A stretch of 50,225 nt of DNA from Verrucomicrobiales bacterium. Its GTDB lineage: Bacteria > Verrucomicrobiota > Verrucomicrobiia > Verrucomicrobiales > DEV007. Positions 1 through 9,369 of this stretch are shown here, one piece after another. The notes under the pieces were generated by a model. The model saw only the letters and a program-made list of their open reading frames with translations, was not told where the DNA came from and did not search any database. The position numbers were made by a program, and so were the translations under genes. Each line of letters opens with the position of its first letter. The stretch's first letter is position 1. The stretch lies in NCBI GenBank assembly GCA_029213195.1, contig JARGNI010000022.1:44244-94468 (forward strand), in the 5' to 3' direction.

Positions 1-1
1 T

Positions 2-55
2 CCTACTTTCCTACTTTCCTACTTTCCTACTTTCCTACTTTCCTACTTTCCTACT
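2..55. repeat. Octanucleotide tandem repeat (CCTACTTT)n
   Basis: Six perfect copies of the 8-base unit CCTACTTT plus a partial seventh (CCTACT) run from the left edge to 8 bases before the GTG start of the cysteine desulfurase. The array may continue beyond the window. The unit is not a multiple of three, so copy-number change would alter spacing or frame. The reading frame of the following gene is open backwards through the array to the window edge, but it contains no ATG, GTG or TTG. Confidence 0.9.
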
Positions 56-62
56 CCAACAA

Positions 63-1247
63 GTGATCTATCTCGACAACAATGCGACGACTCGCATCGC
101 ACCGGAGGTGCGGGAAGCGATGCTGCCCTGGCTCGATGAGCACTATGGCAATCCATCGGGTGGCTATCGTTTCGGACGGGAAGCGAAAAGGGCGATCGAG
201 TTCGCCCGCGAGCAGGTTGCCGAGCTCATTGGAGCGGCAGCCGAAGAGATCATCTTCACCAGTGGAGGCACCGAGTCGACCAATTCCGCCATCCGATCCG
301 CCCTCGCGATCCGGTCGGAGAGAAAGACCATCGTCACATCCACCGCAGAGCACAGCGCGACGGAAGAACTGGTCTCGTTTCACGAAGAAACAGGGTACGA
401 AGTCACACGCAACCCGGTTGACTCTCTCGGTCATCTCGACCTCGAGGCGTGGGAGTCTTCTCTCGCCTCGGACGATGTCGCGGTTGCTTCCCTGATCTGG
501 GCGAACAACGAAACCGGTGTCTTCAGTCAGATCGAAGAAGCAGCAGAGCTGGCCTCGGAGCGAGATGTCTACTTCCACGTCGATGCGGTCCAGGCGGCAG
601 GGAAAATTCCCATCGCGCTCGAACAGCTCCCGATCCATGCCGCGTCCCTCTCGGCCCACAAATTTCATGGTCCCAAAGGGGTCGGTGCACTCTACATCGA
701 TCGACGTACCCGCTTTCGTCCCGAGATCCTGGGAGGAGGCCAGGAAAATGCGCGTCGCTCCGGAACCGAGAACGTCGCCGGCATCGTCGGGATGGGGGTC
801 GCAGCCCAACTCGCCAAAAAACACTTCGAGGACTTTGCCGAGTTGTCCGAGCTACGCGACCGATTCGAAAAAGGAATCACCGAAGCGATTCCCGATGCGG
901 AGATCAATGGCGATCCCAACTACCGTCTCGCGAACACGAGCAACCTCCACTTTCCCGGAGTCGATGGCGAAGGGCTCCTCATTCTCCTCGATGAATCCGG
1001 TGTCTGTTGCTCTCCCGGATCCGCCTGCAGCACCGGTGCCGTGCAACCGAGTCGCATCGTCAAAGCGATGGGACACTCCAGTGCCCGAGCACGCAGCAGC
1101 GTCCGCTTCTCCCTTTCTCGCTACACCACTTCGGAAGAAATTGAGAAAGCGATCGAGGCGATCCTGCTCGCCGTGAAAAAACTGCGTGTCGTGATTCCGA
1201 TGACATCTGGTCCCGTCATTTCCTCCAGCACAAAACGCGACGCCTAG
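63..1247 (+). CDS. Cysteine desulfurase (NifS/IscS family)
   Basis: PLP-dependent class V aminotransferase-fold enzyme that takes sulfur from cysteine as a persulfide for Fe-S cluster, thiamine or tRNA thiolation pathways; cytoplasmic. The 394-residue product starts with the family's typical [10 protein letters not shown] and carries the PLP-stacking His97, Asp174, the Schiff-base lysine in [10 protein letters not shown] (Lys200) and an active-site loop with GSACSTG (Cys322, extra cysteines at 315-316). Length is normal for the NifS/IscS group. The start is GTG with no visible Shine-Dalgarno sequence, and an octamer tandem repeat occupies the leader. ilvC follows 59 bases later on the same strand. 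No iscU, iscR or suf genes are adjacent, so the specific sulfur acceptor cannot be told. The last 20 or so residues extend beyond the usual core. Confidence 0.92.
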   Translation: MIYLDNNATTRIAPEVREAMLPWLDEHYGNPSGGYRFGREAKRAIEFAREQVAELIGAAAEEIIFTSGGTESTNSAIRSALAIRSERKTIVTSTAEHSATEELVSFHEETGYEVTRNPVDSLGHLDLEAWESSLASDDVAVASLIWANNETGVFSQIEEAAELASERDVYFHVDAVQAAGKIPIALEQLPIHAASLSAHKFHGPKGVGALYIDRRTRFRPEILGGGQENARRSGTENVAGIVGMGVAAQLAKKHFEDFAELSELRDRFEKGITEAIPDAEINGDPNYRLANTSNLHFPGVDGEGLLILLDESGVCCSPGSACSTGAVQPSRIVKAMGHSSARARSSVRFSLSRYTTSEEIEKAIEAILLAVKKLRVVIPMTSGPVISSSTKRDA

Positions 1248-1306
1248 AATACCGTTTGACCATCACGACGTTTGCGCGGATTCTACGCGCCTCAAACGAG
1301 AAAAAG

Positions 1307-2335
1307 ATGGCAGCAAAAATCTACACAGATAAAGACGCGGACCTGGGAGTGCTCAAGGGCAAGACCTGTGCCGTGATTGGCTTCGGCTCACAAGGCCACG
1401 CACACGCATTGAACCTCAAGGACAGCGGAGTAAAGGTCATCATCGGCCTCTACGCGAAAAGCAAGTCCCGCGCGGTCGCTGAAGAGTATGGCTTCAAAGT
1501 CATGGACACCGCCGATGCGGTCAAGGCAGCCGATGTCATCTTCATCGCGACTCCCGACACCAAGATCGCCGGAATCTTCAACTCCGACATTCTTCCGAAC
1601 CTCGAGAAAGGAAAGACGCTCCTCTTCTCACACGGGTTCGCCGTTCACTTCAACACGATCGAGCTTCCTGATTTCGTCAACGTCATCATGGTCGCTCCCA
1701 AGGGACCCGGACACATCGTTCGTCGTCAGTTCGTCGAGGGTAAAGGAGTTCCCAGTCTCATCGCCGTTCACCAGAACGCCGATCGCCAGGCCAAGAAGAT
1801 CGCTCTCGCCTGGGCCAAGGGAATCGGTGGCACCCGCGCCGGTGTTTTCCAGACGACTTTCAAGGAAGAGACCGAGACCGACCTTTTCGGAGAGCAGACC
1901 GTTCTCTGTGGTGGAGTCAGCCAGCTGATCACCGCTGGATTCGAGGTTCTCGTCGAAGCCGGCTACCAGCCCGAGATGGCTTACTTCGAGTGTCTTCACG
2001 AGCTCAAGCTCACCGTCGACCTCATCAACGAGTCCGGAATTTCCGGAATGCGTTTCTCCATCTCCGACACCGCCGAGTGGGGTGACGTCAAGACCGGTCC
2101 CACCATCATCGATGGTTCCGTGAAGAAGAAGATGGAGCGTGCGCTCAAGAACATCCAGTCCGGCAAGTTCGCCAAGGAGTGGATCAAGGAGTCCGACGAA
2201 GGATGCCCGAATTTCAAAGCCCTCCGCAAGGAAGGCGAGCAGCACCAGATCGAGAAAGTCGGAAAGCGACTTCGCGGTCTCATGCCCTGGCTCAAGAAGC
2301 GGGACATCAAAGGTTCCCAGGCTTCCTACAGCTAA
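1307..2335 (+). CDS. ilvC: Ketol-acid reductoisomerase (NADP+)
   Basis: Second common step of valine and isoleucine synthesis: isomerisation and NADPH reduction of acetolactate or acetohydroxybutyrate. The 342-residue product is a class I (short) enzyme. The N-terminal Rossmann domain has [10 protein letters not shown], and the nucleotide-specificity loop KSKSR suggests NADPH. The C-terminal knotted domain contains the Mg2+-binding acidic motif [11 protein letters not shown] chose the ATG at 1307 ([12 protein letters not shown]). An in-frame TTG at 1256 would add 17 residues, but they lack family resemblance and overlap the leader. A strong intrinsic terminator follows. No ilvB, ilvN or leu genes are in the window, so the gene is outside an ilv operon here. 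Confidence 0.97.
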   Translation: MAAKIYTDKDADLGVLKGKTCAVIGFGSQGHAHALNLKDSGVKVIIGLYAKSKSRAVAEEYGFKVMDTADAVKAADVIFIATPDTKIAGIFNSDILPNLEKGKTLLFSHGFAVHFNTIELPDFVNVIMVAPKGPGHIVRRQFVEGKGVPSLIAVHQNADRQAKKIALAWAKGIGGTRAGVFQTTFKEETETDLFGEQTVLCGGVSQLITAGFEVLVEAGYQPEMAYFECLHELKLTVDLINESGISGMRFSISDTAEWGDVKTGPTIIDGSVKKKMERALKNIQSGKFAKEWIKESDEGCPNFKALRKEGEQHQIEKVGKRLRGLMPWLKKRDIKGSQASYS

Positions 2336-2398
2336 GCGGTTGGAAATCGGGAACGTTCGCAAAACGAGCCCGATGCGAGAAACCCAATTTCAAGAAGG

Positions 2399-2423
2399 CC
2401 GGAGCGAAAGCTCCGGTTTTTTT
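2399..2423 (+). terminator. Intrinsic terminator of ilvC
   Basis: Perfect 7-bp GC-rich stem CCGGAGC/GCTCCGG closed by a GAAA tetraloop and followed by seven T residues, 64 bases after the ilvC stop. Confidence 0.93.
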
Positions 2424-2436
2424 GTGCCCTCGAGAA

Positions 2437-2733
2437 TCAGGCTATGTGAGTGTCTGATACGAGATCCAGCTTCGAATGAAGCTTCCACACCTTCAACTCG
2501 AACCGGGCCATCCCCGGACGATTCGCCTGGTTCACATAGCTGGCGTCGTAGATGGGAACCGCCGCCCACCATTTCTCGCGAAACGGAGCTCTTATCTCAC
2601 CGAGATCCCAATCCTCCCGCTTCGCATAATTCTCGATCGATTCGAGGAAGCTATTGTGATGAGCAAAACGGAAATACCCGTAGAAGACAGCACCAAAGAA
2701 ACCAAGAGGGATGAGGAGGATCCACTGGTCCAT
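2437..2733 (-). CDS. Small membrane-anchored protein of unknown function
   Basis: 98 residues with one N-terminal hydrophobic segment (about residues 4-20, rich in Leu, Ile, Phe and Gly), then a soluble, tryptophan- and charge-rich tail. I do not recognise a family. It starts 9 bases after the stop of the lipoprotein gene upstream on the same strand, so the two are probably co-transcribed and both act at the envelope. It ends close to the ilvC terminator, converging on ilvC. An ATG start at 2733 fits the membrane segment. The main doubt is that a short ORF without family support could be spurious; its tight packing with the lipoprotein argues that it is real. Confidence 0.6.
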   Translation of the reverse strand: MDQWILLIPLGFFGAVFYGYFRFAHHNSFLESIENYAKREDWDLGEIRAPFREKWWAAVPIYDASYVNQANRPGMARFELKVWKLHSKLDLVSDTHIA

Positions 2734-2742
2734 CGACCCACG

Positions 2743-3201
2743 CTACTTCCCCACCGGTCGAAAGTGCACCCAGATCTCTTCTTCGGAACCGAGCTGCATC
2801 TTGATACCGGTTTCAGTTTTTCCCCAGCTGACGATCTCTCCATCATCGTATTTCACGAGATAACGATCCGGGGAAACTTTCTCGATGACCTCATAGCCCT
2901 GGGACTCGCCCGCTCCGTGCTGGATCCGACGCATCTCGTCACGAGTGAACTCGATATCGGTTCCCTCGAGTTGGCCGATCAACACCACGGAGAGACTTTT
3001 CTGCAATCCTCCAACAATTCCCTTGAGTAGCGCTCCCGCTCCTTCTTCCGCATCCGGCTTGGGGCCGCCCTTGGACTGAATCGCCTCCAGGGTGGTCTCG
3101 GAATCAAAGGTCCATTTCCCGATCAGAAAGTTGCCACCGACACAGCCGGAAAGGAGACTCGCAAAGGCGATGAGAAGAAAGAAGCGGAGGAGAGCAGTCA
3201 T
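2743..3201 (-). CDS. Lipoprotein of unknown function
   Basis: 152 residues. The N-terminus has a lipoprotein signal peptide: a Leu/Phe-rich stretch followed by lipobox LLSGC, with the lipidated cysteine at residue 20. The mature part starts with the ligand-binding-like phrase GKWTFD and ends with a strand-rich region. The arrangement resembles small beta-barrel stress or lipocalin-like lipoproteins, but I cannot assign a family. It is divergent from ftsK, with a 207-base shared intergenic region, and heads a two-gene unit with the small membrane protein downstream. Confidence 0.75.
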   Translation of the reverse strand: MTALLRFFLLIAFASLLSGCVGGNFLIGKWTFDSETTLEAIQSKGGPKPDAEEGAGALLKGIVGGLQKSLSVVLIGQLEGTDIEFTRDEMRRIQHGAGESQGYEVIEKVSPDRYLVKYDDGEIVSWGKTETGIKMQLGSEEEIWVHFRPVGK

Positions 3202-3304
3202 GACTTTTACCGCTACAGACTAGGCTGGAACCCGAGCGAGTGTCAATCGGAGACCCGCTGAGCCGCAATGGGTTTCAATTTCTTTTAGAAACCTAAGATA
3301 TCCA

Positions 3305-3333
3305 TTGAATCAAAGCACCAATGAGTCCATATT
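3305..3333 (+). promoter_or_regulatory. Candidate sigma-70 promoter for ftsK
   Basis: TTGAAT and CATATT separated by 17 bases in an AT-rich stretch, about 75 bases before the chosen ftsK start. Each hexamer matches the consensus at 4 of 6 positions. It is weak support on sequence alone. Confidence 0.35.
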
Positions 3334-3408
3334 TGCGATTAAATTCACCTTCAATTGCGTTTTCCATATTTTTTGGAATTCGTCGCTTGTTTGACGCTTT
3401 TTACCTGT

Positions 3409-5988
3409 ATGGCTGCCCGGAAATCCAGTGCTTCGAAAAAGAAAACCGCGACTCGGAAAAAGGCAGCCCCCCGGACGACCAAACCGGCCCGTGCCAAGAG
3501 GGCGATTCCGGATGGCCCCTACGCCTTTCATGAAGTATTTGCGATCTCCCTCGCTGGGATTTGCGTGATGCTGTTGCTGGCCCTGATCTCTTACTCTCCC
3601 TCCGATCTCCCCACCTGGGTTCCTTTCAGCAGCCAGTCCGGGCAGAGCGATCTCGTCCACAACTTCATCGGCCCGGTGGGAGCGGTCACGGCGGGCTATA
3701 CCTACTTTTTCTTTGGCGTGGCGGGATATCTCATCCCCGCGGTCCTCGCCTGGTGGGCGGTGCAGGTTCTCACCGGCGCTCGCCCGTTTCATCCACGGAA
3801 CATCATTTCTTTCGGAGTGCTCATTTGCTCGGCAGCTTGTCTCGTCGAGTTCCAAACCTGGTTCTTCGAGGGCTGGTCCGACCGAATCAACCTCCCCCGC
3901 AGCGCCGGAGGTTTCATCGGATATGGCTTCGGTCACAAGCTCATCGAGCAGTTTCTCGGTTCGGTCGGGAGCGTCATCGTCATGGCGATCCTCTACACGA
4001 TTTCGCTGATCGTCATCACGGGGATCCACCCCTTTCAGTTTGCCGTCCTCCTCAAAGATGGAGTCGCTTCGGTTTCCCATCGCATCCAGGAAGCCGGCCC
4101 CTGGTGGGAGAAGCTGAAGTGGCCCGAGCCTCGTCGAGTCGAGAAGCCGAAACGTACGGTGGAGAAAAAGAAGAAGGATCCCAAGCCGGAGAAAACAAAA
4201 CCCGAACCGGAGAAGCAGCCGGATCTCTTCGAGGAAGAACCTGCCGCAGAAGCCGCTCCTGTCCCTGAACCGAAGATCATCGACTCCTCGCAAAGCGCGC
4301 GGAAGAAGCTCTCTCCCGAAGAGGCGACCGGATCTCTTTTCGCCAAGTCCGAAAAAGAAAGCACCGTGCTTTCGGGAGGTCAGTTTCCCGATTACGAGCT
4401 CCCCAGTCTCGGGATTCTTCAGTATACCGATGATGAAGATGTCGAGCCGACCGATCAGAATCTCCTGATCGAACAGCAGAAGAACATCGTCTCGACGCTC
4501 GGAACCTTCGGGGTCGACGTGGAACCTGGCGACATCACCCGGGGTCCGACGATCACGCGCTACGAGCTCTATCCCATGCCAGGGCTTCGGGTCAACCGGA
4601 TCACGGCGCTCGAGGCCGACATCGCCCGTGCCACCCGCGCGGAGCGGATCAACATTCTCGCTCCCGTCCCCGGAAAAGATACCGTAGGGATCGAAATCGC
4701 AAACTCCGACAAGATCGCGGTCGCCCTCCGCGAACTCTTCGAAGACGAAGCCTTCCGCGATTCCAAAGCGAAGCTTCCGCTCGCCCTAGGAAAGGATGTC
4801 TATGGTAGGACCATCGTCGGAGACCTTGCCCGCATGCCCCACCTCCTCGTCGCCGGTGCGACCGGTAGTGGTAAGAGTGTCTGCATCAACAGCATCATCG
4901 CGAGCCTGCTGTATCGATTCACCCCGGACGAGCTTCGATTCATCATGGTCGATCCCAAGGTCGTGGAGATGCAGCTCTACAACGACCTTCCCCATATGGT
5001 CGTCCCCGTGGTCACCGATCCCAAGAAAGTGCTCCTCGCCCTCCGCTGGGTCATCAACGAGATGGAGCGACGCTATGCGCTCTTCGCAAAGGTGGGCACG
5101 AGGAACTTTGAAGGCTTCAATGCGATGCGAGCCCGCGAGCGGGCCGAGGAAGAACTCGCCGAAGAGGTCATGGAGGAGCCGGAACTCGAGATGGCTCACC
5201 ACGTCAAGCTCAGCGACGACCTCGAAACCGAGGGTGGTTTCCCCGAAGAAGTCGATCCCGAGGCAGCCGATCCCCGTCAGAACCGTCCCACGTTCGAAGA
5301 CTTCGAAGAGGAACTGCCTGACAGTCTCCCCTACATCGTGGTCATCATCGACGAGCTGGCGGACCTCATGCAGACGGCTCCCGCCGATGTGGAATCGGGA
5401 ATCGCGCGGATTGCCCAGAAAGCCCGGGCTGCAGGAATCCATCTCATTGTCGCTACCCAGACTCCCCGCGCGGATGTCGTCACGGGGATCATCAAGGCGA
5501 ATATCCCGTCCCGGATCGCCTTCCAGGTATCCTCGAAAATGGACAGCCGCATCATTCTCGACCACAACGGAGCCGAAAACCTGGTTGGCAAAGGGGATAT
5601 GCTCTTTCTGCCTCCGGGAAGCGCCCAGCTCATCCGCGCCCAGGGAGCGCTCATCACCGATGAGGAAGCCCAGGATCTCGTCGACGCGTGTGCGGCCCAG
5701 GGAGAACCCAAATTCGAGCCGGAGGCGCAGGAAGCCATCGAATCCGGTGACCTCGAAGGGGGCGATGACGAGATTTCCGACGCCGATGAGGAAATTCTGG
5801 AAAAGTGTCTCGAGGTGGTTTACTCCGAGAAAAAAGCTTCTACTTCCCTGTTGCAGAGGAGGTTACGACTCGGTTACACCCGTGCAGCCCGCATGATCGA
5901 TATCCTCGAAAGCCGTGGAATCATCGGTCCCGGCGATGGCGCAAAGCCACGCGAAATTCTAGTCGATCTTTCCGATGACTTCGCTTAG
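3409..5988 (+). CDS. ftsK: DNA translocase FtsK/SpoIIIE
   Basis: Septum-anchored ATP-driven DNA pump that clears and aligns chromosome termini during division. The 859-residue product has a basic N-terminus, four to five membrane segments (about residues 45-210), a Lys/Pro/Glu linker, then alpha and beta RecA-like motor domains and a gamma winged helix. Walker A is GATGSGKS (483-490); Walker B is VVIIDELADLM with the acidic pair at 648-649. The C-terminal winged helix (LLQRRLRLGYTRAARMID) normally reads KOPS sequences. The ATG at 3409 gives MAARKSSASKKK; an upstream in-frame start would add a hydrophobic stretch unlike the family. An acidic insertion of about 65 residues lies at about 572-640 within the motor, before Walker B; E. 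coli FtsK has a much shorter loop there. Confidence 0.95.
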   Translation: MAARKSSASKKKTATRKKAAPRTTKPARAKRAIPDGPYAFHEVFAISLAGICVMLLLALISYSPSDLPTWVPFSSQSGQSDLVHNFIGPVGAVTAGYTYFFFGVAGYLIPAVLAWWAVQVLTGARPFHPRNIISFGVLICSAACLVEFQTWFFEGWSDRINLPRSAGGFIGYGFGHKLIEQFLGSVGSVIVMAILYTISLIVITGIHPFQFAVLLKDGVASVSHRIQEAGPWWEKLKWPEPRRVEKPKRTVEKKKKDPKPEKTKPEPEKQPDLFEEEPAAEAAPVPEPKIIDSSQSARKKLSPEEATGSLFAKSEKESTVLSGGQFPDYELPSLGILQYTDDEDVEPTDQNLLIEQQKNIVSTLGTFGVDVEPGDITRGPTITRYELYPMPGLRVNRITALEADIARATRAERINILAPVPGKDTVGIEIANSDKIAVALRELFEDEAFRDSKAKLPLALGKDVYGRTIVGDLARMPHLLVAGATGSGKSVCINSIIASLLYRFTPDELRFIMVDPKVVEMQLYNDLPHMVVPVVTDPKKVLLALRWVINEMERRYALFAKVGTRNFEGFNAMRARERAEEELAEEVMEEPELEMAHHVKLSDDLETEGGFPEEVDPEAADPRQNRPTFEDFEEELPDSLPYIVVIIDELADLMQTAPADVESGIARIAQKARAAGIHLIVATQTPRADVVTGIIKANIPSRIAFQVSSKMDSRIILDHNGAENLVGKGDMLFLPPGSAQLIRAQGALITDEEAQDLVDACAAQGEPKFEPEAQEAIESGDLEGGDDEISDADEEILEKCLEVVYSEKKASTSLLQRRLRLGYTRAARMIDILESRGIIGPGDGAKPREILVDLSDDFA

Positions 5989-6101
5989 TTTCCGTCACCG
6001 GTGAAAAAATCGTAATCATTCCGCTACCTCATTCGTCCTCCTGAGAGGCGGCGGTAACGACGACTGCCGGCTCAACCGCTTGCCTCGATTGGCAACACAG
6101 C

Positions 6102-6995
6102 ATGGTGACGATAGGACAAAAACTGGGTGATGCCCGTCGTGAGGCAGGATTGTCGGTAGAGGCAATCGCGCACGATACGAAGATTCATTCCACAATGATT
6201 CGGGCCATCGAGGACGACGATTCCTCGATGTTTCCCAGCGTGGCCTATGCCCGCAGTTTCATCAGCAAGTATGCCAGCGTCCTCGGGATCGATCTTTCCG
6301 ACTCTCTCAAAGCCCTCAACAGCGGGGTGACTCTCCAACTCAGCGACCATGAGCTGATGGGAGAGATGAAGAATACGATCAAGAAAGACAGCCGCTTTCG
6401 GCGGGAACGGACTCCCCGTGCGCTTCGGAAGCCGAGGTTCAAAGCTGGCGGTCGCCCCCTTCTCCTCAATCTCATCCTCATCACCCTGATCGGGGCGATG
6501 GCGGTCTTCTATTTTCTTGGATTCCATGCTCATTCCCCCGAGCAGGCCCAGGAGAATATCACGAAAGGGCTCCAGGGCGCCAACCCATTCGATGCCGAGG
6601 AAGAAAAGCTTCCCGAGTTTCCCCTCGCCAGGGAGATCGAGCAACCCGCCGACTCAGGTCCTGCGCGCCCCCAGCTCACCTTTGTCGATGGCGACATCGA
6701 GAAACCCGAAGTCGATCTGGAACTCGATGATCGTCCGCAGCCCTCAGAAGCCATCACAAAAGCCGAGACGCCGGCTCTTCCGCTCCGGGAAACTCCCGCG
6801 ATCTCTCTCGATCCCGTAAGGTCTTCCGGACCCATCACGACTTCGGATCTTCCCGCACTGCGAAAACCGACCGAAGAACCCGCTGCAATCCTCCGTCCCG
6901 AAGGAACTGATCCGGTCCAGGAACAAGAGCCAGGCGAGCCGGCACCTACCCGTCCCATCCGAGCCATTCCCGTGGCCGGCGGTGGAAACCGTTGA
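6102..6995 (+). CDS. RodZ-like protein: HTH domain plus membrane anchor
   Basis: 297 residues: an N-terminal HTH_25/Xre-type helix-turn-helix (about 4-70), a basic stretch (95-118), one membrane segment (about 119-141) and a periplasmic Pro/Glu-rich tail. This is the architecture of RodZ, which links the MreB cytoskeleton to the elongation machinery. The region after the membrane segment is low-complexity and lacks a clear RodZ C-terminal beta domain, so the role in cell shape is inferred from architecture. It follows ftsK by 113 bases and precedes the GNAT gene by 15 bases on the same strand, so a morphogenesis-linked unit is possible. Confidence 0.75.
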   Translation: MVTIGQKLGDARREAGLSVEAIAHDTKIHSTMIRAIEDDDSSMFPSVAYARSFISKYASVLGIDLSDSLKALNSGVTLQLSDHELMGEMKNTIKKDSRFRRERTPRALRKPRFKAGGRPLLLNLILITLIGAMAVFYFLGFHAHSPEQAQENITKGLQGANPFDAEEEKLPEFPLAREIEQPADSGPARPQLTFVDGDIEKPEVDLELDDRPQPSEAITKAETPALPLRETPAISLDPVRSSGPITTSDLPALRKPTEEPAAILRPEGTDPVQEQEPGEPAPTRPIRAIPVAGGGNR

Positions 6996-7010
6996 TCAGA
7001 TTCCTGTGCC

Positions 7011-7484
7011 ATGGGCGATTTGCTGGTCCCTCTCTACTCGCTGGACACTGCCTCCACGAACGATCCCGATTCGGGCTTTCGCATCCAGCGCCCCCTTGCC
7101 GCCGACAAGCATCGGGTCGCCGCGTGGGTGAAAGAACATTTCAGCGAACGGTGGGCCTCGGAAACCGAGATCGCCTTTTCGGATCTTCCTCCCCGGTGCT
7201 TCATCGCCCTTGATTCCGAGAACCAGCTCGTCGGATTCGCCTGCTACGATGCTGCCTTTAGAGGTTTCTTTGGTCCCACCGGCGTGGCTCCTGAATTTCG
7301 AGGACACGGTCTTGGAACTCGCCTCCTCCTACGCAGTCTAGACGCCATGCGCGAAGCCGGCTACGCCTACGTAATCATCGGAGGCTCCGGAGCCGACGAA
7401 TACTACGAGAAAACCGTCGGGGCAATTCCCATTCCCGACTCGACTCCCGGACCCTACCGAGAGTGGATCAAACCAGAGGAGTAA
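7011..7484 (+). CDS. GNAT-family N-acetyltransferase
   Basis: 157 residues. The acetyl-CoA pyrophosphate-binding motif A is clear in GPTGVAPEFRGHGLGTRLL (about residues 88-106), and beta4/beta5 strands follow, with YVIIGG. Substrate is unknown; the family acetylates amines on proteins, antibiotics and metabolites. The gene follows the RodZ-like gene by 15 bases and converges on the 3D-domain gene with only 18 bases between stops. No Shine-Dalgarno sequence is evident. Confidence 0.88.
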   Translation: MGDLLVPLYSLDTASTNDPDSGFRIQRPLAADKHRVAAWVKEHFSERWASETEIAFSDLPPRCFIALDSENQLVGFACYDAAFRGFFGPTGVAPEFRGHGLGTRLLLRSLDAMREAGYAYVIIGGSGADEYYEKTVGAIPIPDSTPGPYREWIKPEE

Positions 7485-7502
7485 GGTTTTTCCTCTTCCT
7501 GT

Positions 7503-8258
7503 TCACCTCCAGACGAGGACCGGCACCATCCACCGCACCGCGACATCACAGGAGGCGGGGCGCCAGATATCCGCGCCCGGACCGAGGGGGTCGTCCTCGC
7601 CCCAATAGAGATCGATCTGGCTGCGATAGAGTCCTCCTCCGGTATCCCCGACCTGGAAACGCACCGCTCCGAACTGGTTGTAGAGTTCCGGATCGAGGAT
7701 CCAGACCCGGGTCGTTTTTCCGAAAAGCGGATTCCCTCGATGTACCGCGATGGATTCTCGATCGAGCAGCGTGTTGTTTCGATTCCCGAGGATGCGGGTG
7801 TGAAACTTCCCATCGTAGGAAAGGTACGGACGCCCTCTCACCGGTTCCGCCATTCTCCCAAATCCCTCGACGTAGGTGGCCCGAACAAAGTCCGCCGGGA
7901 ACTTGTAGGATCGCAAGGCCCGTAGAGAATCCGGTTTCACGTTGAAACCCCGCTCCTTCGTGAAGCCCGCCTCGCGCGGAGTGTAGTAGACGGTGCAGAA
8001 GAAATAATGAGTTTCGGGTGCTTTGTCGAAGGTTTCGTAGATCGAGGAAAGCACCTCGGTGAAAGAACGAATCCCCTCCGCCGCCACTGCCCGGGGAGGA
8101 ATCACGGAACAGAAACTCTCCGGGTCCTGGAGCAACCCCTCCTGCTCGAGGGGAGTCGTGAGAATTTCCTGCCAGGTCACTTCCGTAGCGGAAACCGCTC
8201 CGTGGAAGGACATCCCCCCGAAGGCGAAAAGAAAGATCAAGAATCGGATTGTTTTCAT
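7503..8258 (-). CDS. Exported 3D-domain (MltA-like barrel) protein
   Basis: 251 residues with a signal peptide (MKTIRFLIFLFAFGG..., cleavage near VSA at about 23). The C-terminal part (about 140-235) resembles the 3D domain, a double-psi beta-barrel named for three aspartates and shared with lytic transglycosylase MltA. Visible features are WILDPE, GDTGGG with Asp205 and QIDLYWGEDD with Asp216. A role in peptidoglycan cleavage or binding is inferred. The ATG at 8258 was chosen because it gives a clean signal peptide and lies 1 base after the stop of the NamZ-like gene. It is the last gene of a three-gene envelope operon (OmpH, NamZ, 3D). The full MltA domain is not evident. Confidence 0.75.
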   Translation of the reverse strand: MKTIRFLIFLFAFGGMSFHGAVSATEVTWQEILTTPLEQEGLLQDPESFCSVIPPRAVAAEGIRSFTEVLSSIYETFDKAPETHYFFCTVYYTPREAGFTKERGFNVKPDSLRALRSYKFPADFVRATYVEGFGRMAEPVRGRPYLSYDGKFHTRILGNRNNTLLDRESIAVHRGNPLFGKTTRVWILDPELYNQFGAVRFQVGDTGGGLYRSQIDLYWGEDDPLGPGADIWRPASCDVAVRWMVPVLVWR

Positions 8259-8259
8259 A

Positions 8260-9369
8260 TCAGAGAGTCTCCGAGAAAATGCGGGACTCGGGACGCCCAC
8301 AGAGGATCTCGATCGGGAGTTTATCATACTCGTATTCATAGGGCGGCTTTTTCCACGCAAACTCACTCGGATACCGCTCCCTCAGTTTCGCGAGGATCTG
8401 CAGCGCTGTTGCCACGGGACGAAATTCGTTTCGGTCGGTCACATGCACCTGGCAACCGTGACAGACCTGGCCCGCAAATTTCTGGAAACCCGGCTCGAAG
8501 GAAATGTCGCGAAAAACAACCCCCGGCAACCCGACGGCGTTCAACTCGCCAGCGAATTCCTCGCCCTCGATCCAGGGGGCTCCGAAATATTCAAACGGGC
8601 GCGTCGTCCCCCGCCCCTCGGAGACATTCGTTCCTTCGAGCAGGCACATCCCGGGGTAGACCCGAGCCGTTTCCAGGGTGGGCATGTTAGGAGAAGGAGA
8701 TACCCAGGGAATGCCGGTGGCCTCGTAGTCCATGGACCGCTCCCACCCTGACATGGGCAGAACAGTCAGCTCGAGATCCGGGAAGCATTCCGCTCGAAAC
8801 TGGTCCGCGAGCTCTCCGATCGTTCTCCCATGGCGAATGGGGATGGGATGCAGTCCGACAAAGGACAGGAAATCCGGTTCCTGTGGGCGCCCTTCGATCA
8901 AGGCGCCCCCGATCGGATTGGGACGATCCGCGACGACGAGAGGAATCCCTTTCTCCCGACACGCCTTCATGCAGAGAAACATCGTCCAGATGAAGGTGTA
9001 GTAACGCGCACCGACATCCATGAGATCGAGAAAAAGCACGTCGACCTCGGCCAGCATCTCAAGAGTCGGCTCGCGATGCTCGCCGTAGAGACTGTGGATC
9101 GGGACTCCAAGCCGAGGGTGACGATAGCCCTCCCACTCGATCATGTTGTCCTGGGTCGTCGTCGCGAAACCATGTTGAGGCCCGAACAAGGTAGTCAGGG
9201 AAACCAGACCCAGATCAGAGAGCCTCTCCAACTGCGAGAGCGTGCTTCGCAGATCCGTCGTCGTCGAGGCAGCATGGAGCACGGCTCCGACTCGCTTTCC
9301 GCAACAGGCTTCCGGCCAGCATTGTTCCAAATCGTCGACCGGAAGCTGCACTTGAAGCTTGGAAACCAT
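8260..9369 (-). CDS. namZ: DUF1343 protein, NamZ-type exo-beta-N-acetylmuramidase (GH171)
   Basis: 369 residues matching the DUF1343 family, whose Bacillus subtilis member NamZ (YbbC) removes terminal MurNAc from peptidoglycan fragments. Family signatures are present in order: FGPQHGF (about 62-68), DVLFLDLMDVGARYYT (110-125), VADRPNPIGG (146-155) and EGTNVSEGRGTTRPFE with GAPW near 245-265. The start at 9369 shares one base with the OmpH stop (TGATG), which suggests translational coupling. A longer in-frame extension would run antisense-like into OmpH and is rejected. No signal peptide is visible, unlike many relatives, so the enzyme may be cytoplasmic and act in cell-wall sugar recycling, or may be exported by another route. 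Confidence 0.88.
   Translation of the reverse strand: MVSKLQVQLPVDDLEQCWPEACCGKRVGAVLHAASTTTDLRSTLSQLERLSDLGLVSLTTLFGPQHGFATTTQDNMIEWEGYRHPRLGVPIHSLYGEHREPTLEMLAEVDVLFLDLMDVGARYYTFIWTMFLCMKACREKGIPLVVADRPNPIGGALIEGRPQEPDFLSFVGLHPIPIRHGRTIGELADQFRAECFPDLELTVLPMSGWERSMDYEATGIPWVSPSPNMPTLETARVYPGMCLLEGTNVSEGRGTTRPFEYFGAPWIEGEEFAGELNAVGLPGVVFRDISFEPGFQKFAGQVCHGCQVHVTDRNEFRPVATALQILAKLRERYPSEFAWKKPPYEYEYDKLPIEILCGRPESRIFSETL

Noticed and set aside
2-55. Tandem repeat considered as a CRISPR array
   Set aside because: Units are contiguous 8-mers without spacers.
3310-4293. Minus-strand frame of 327 residues
   Set aside because: Antisense to the ftsK membrane and linker regions; no coherent protein features.
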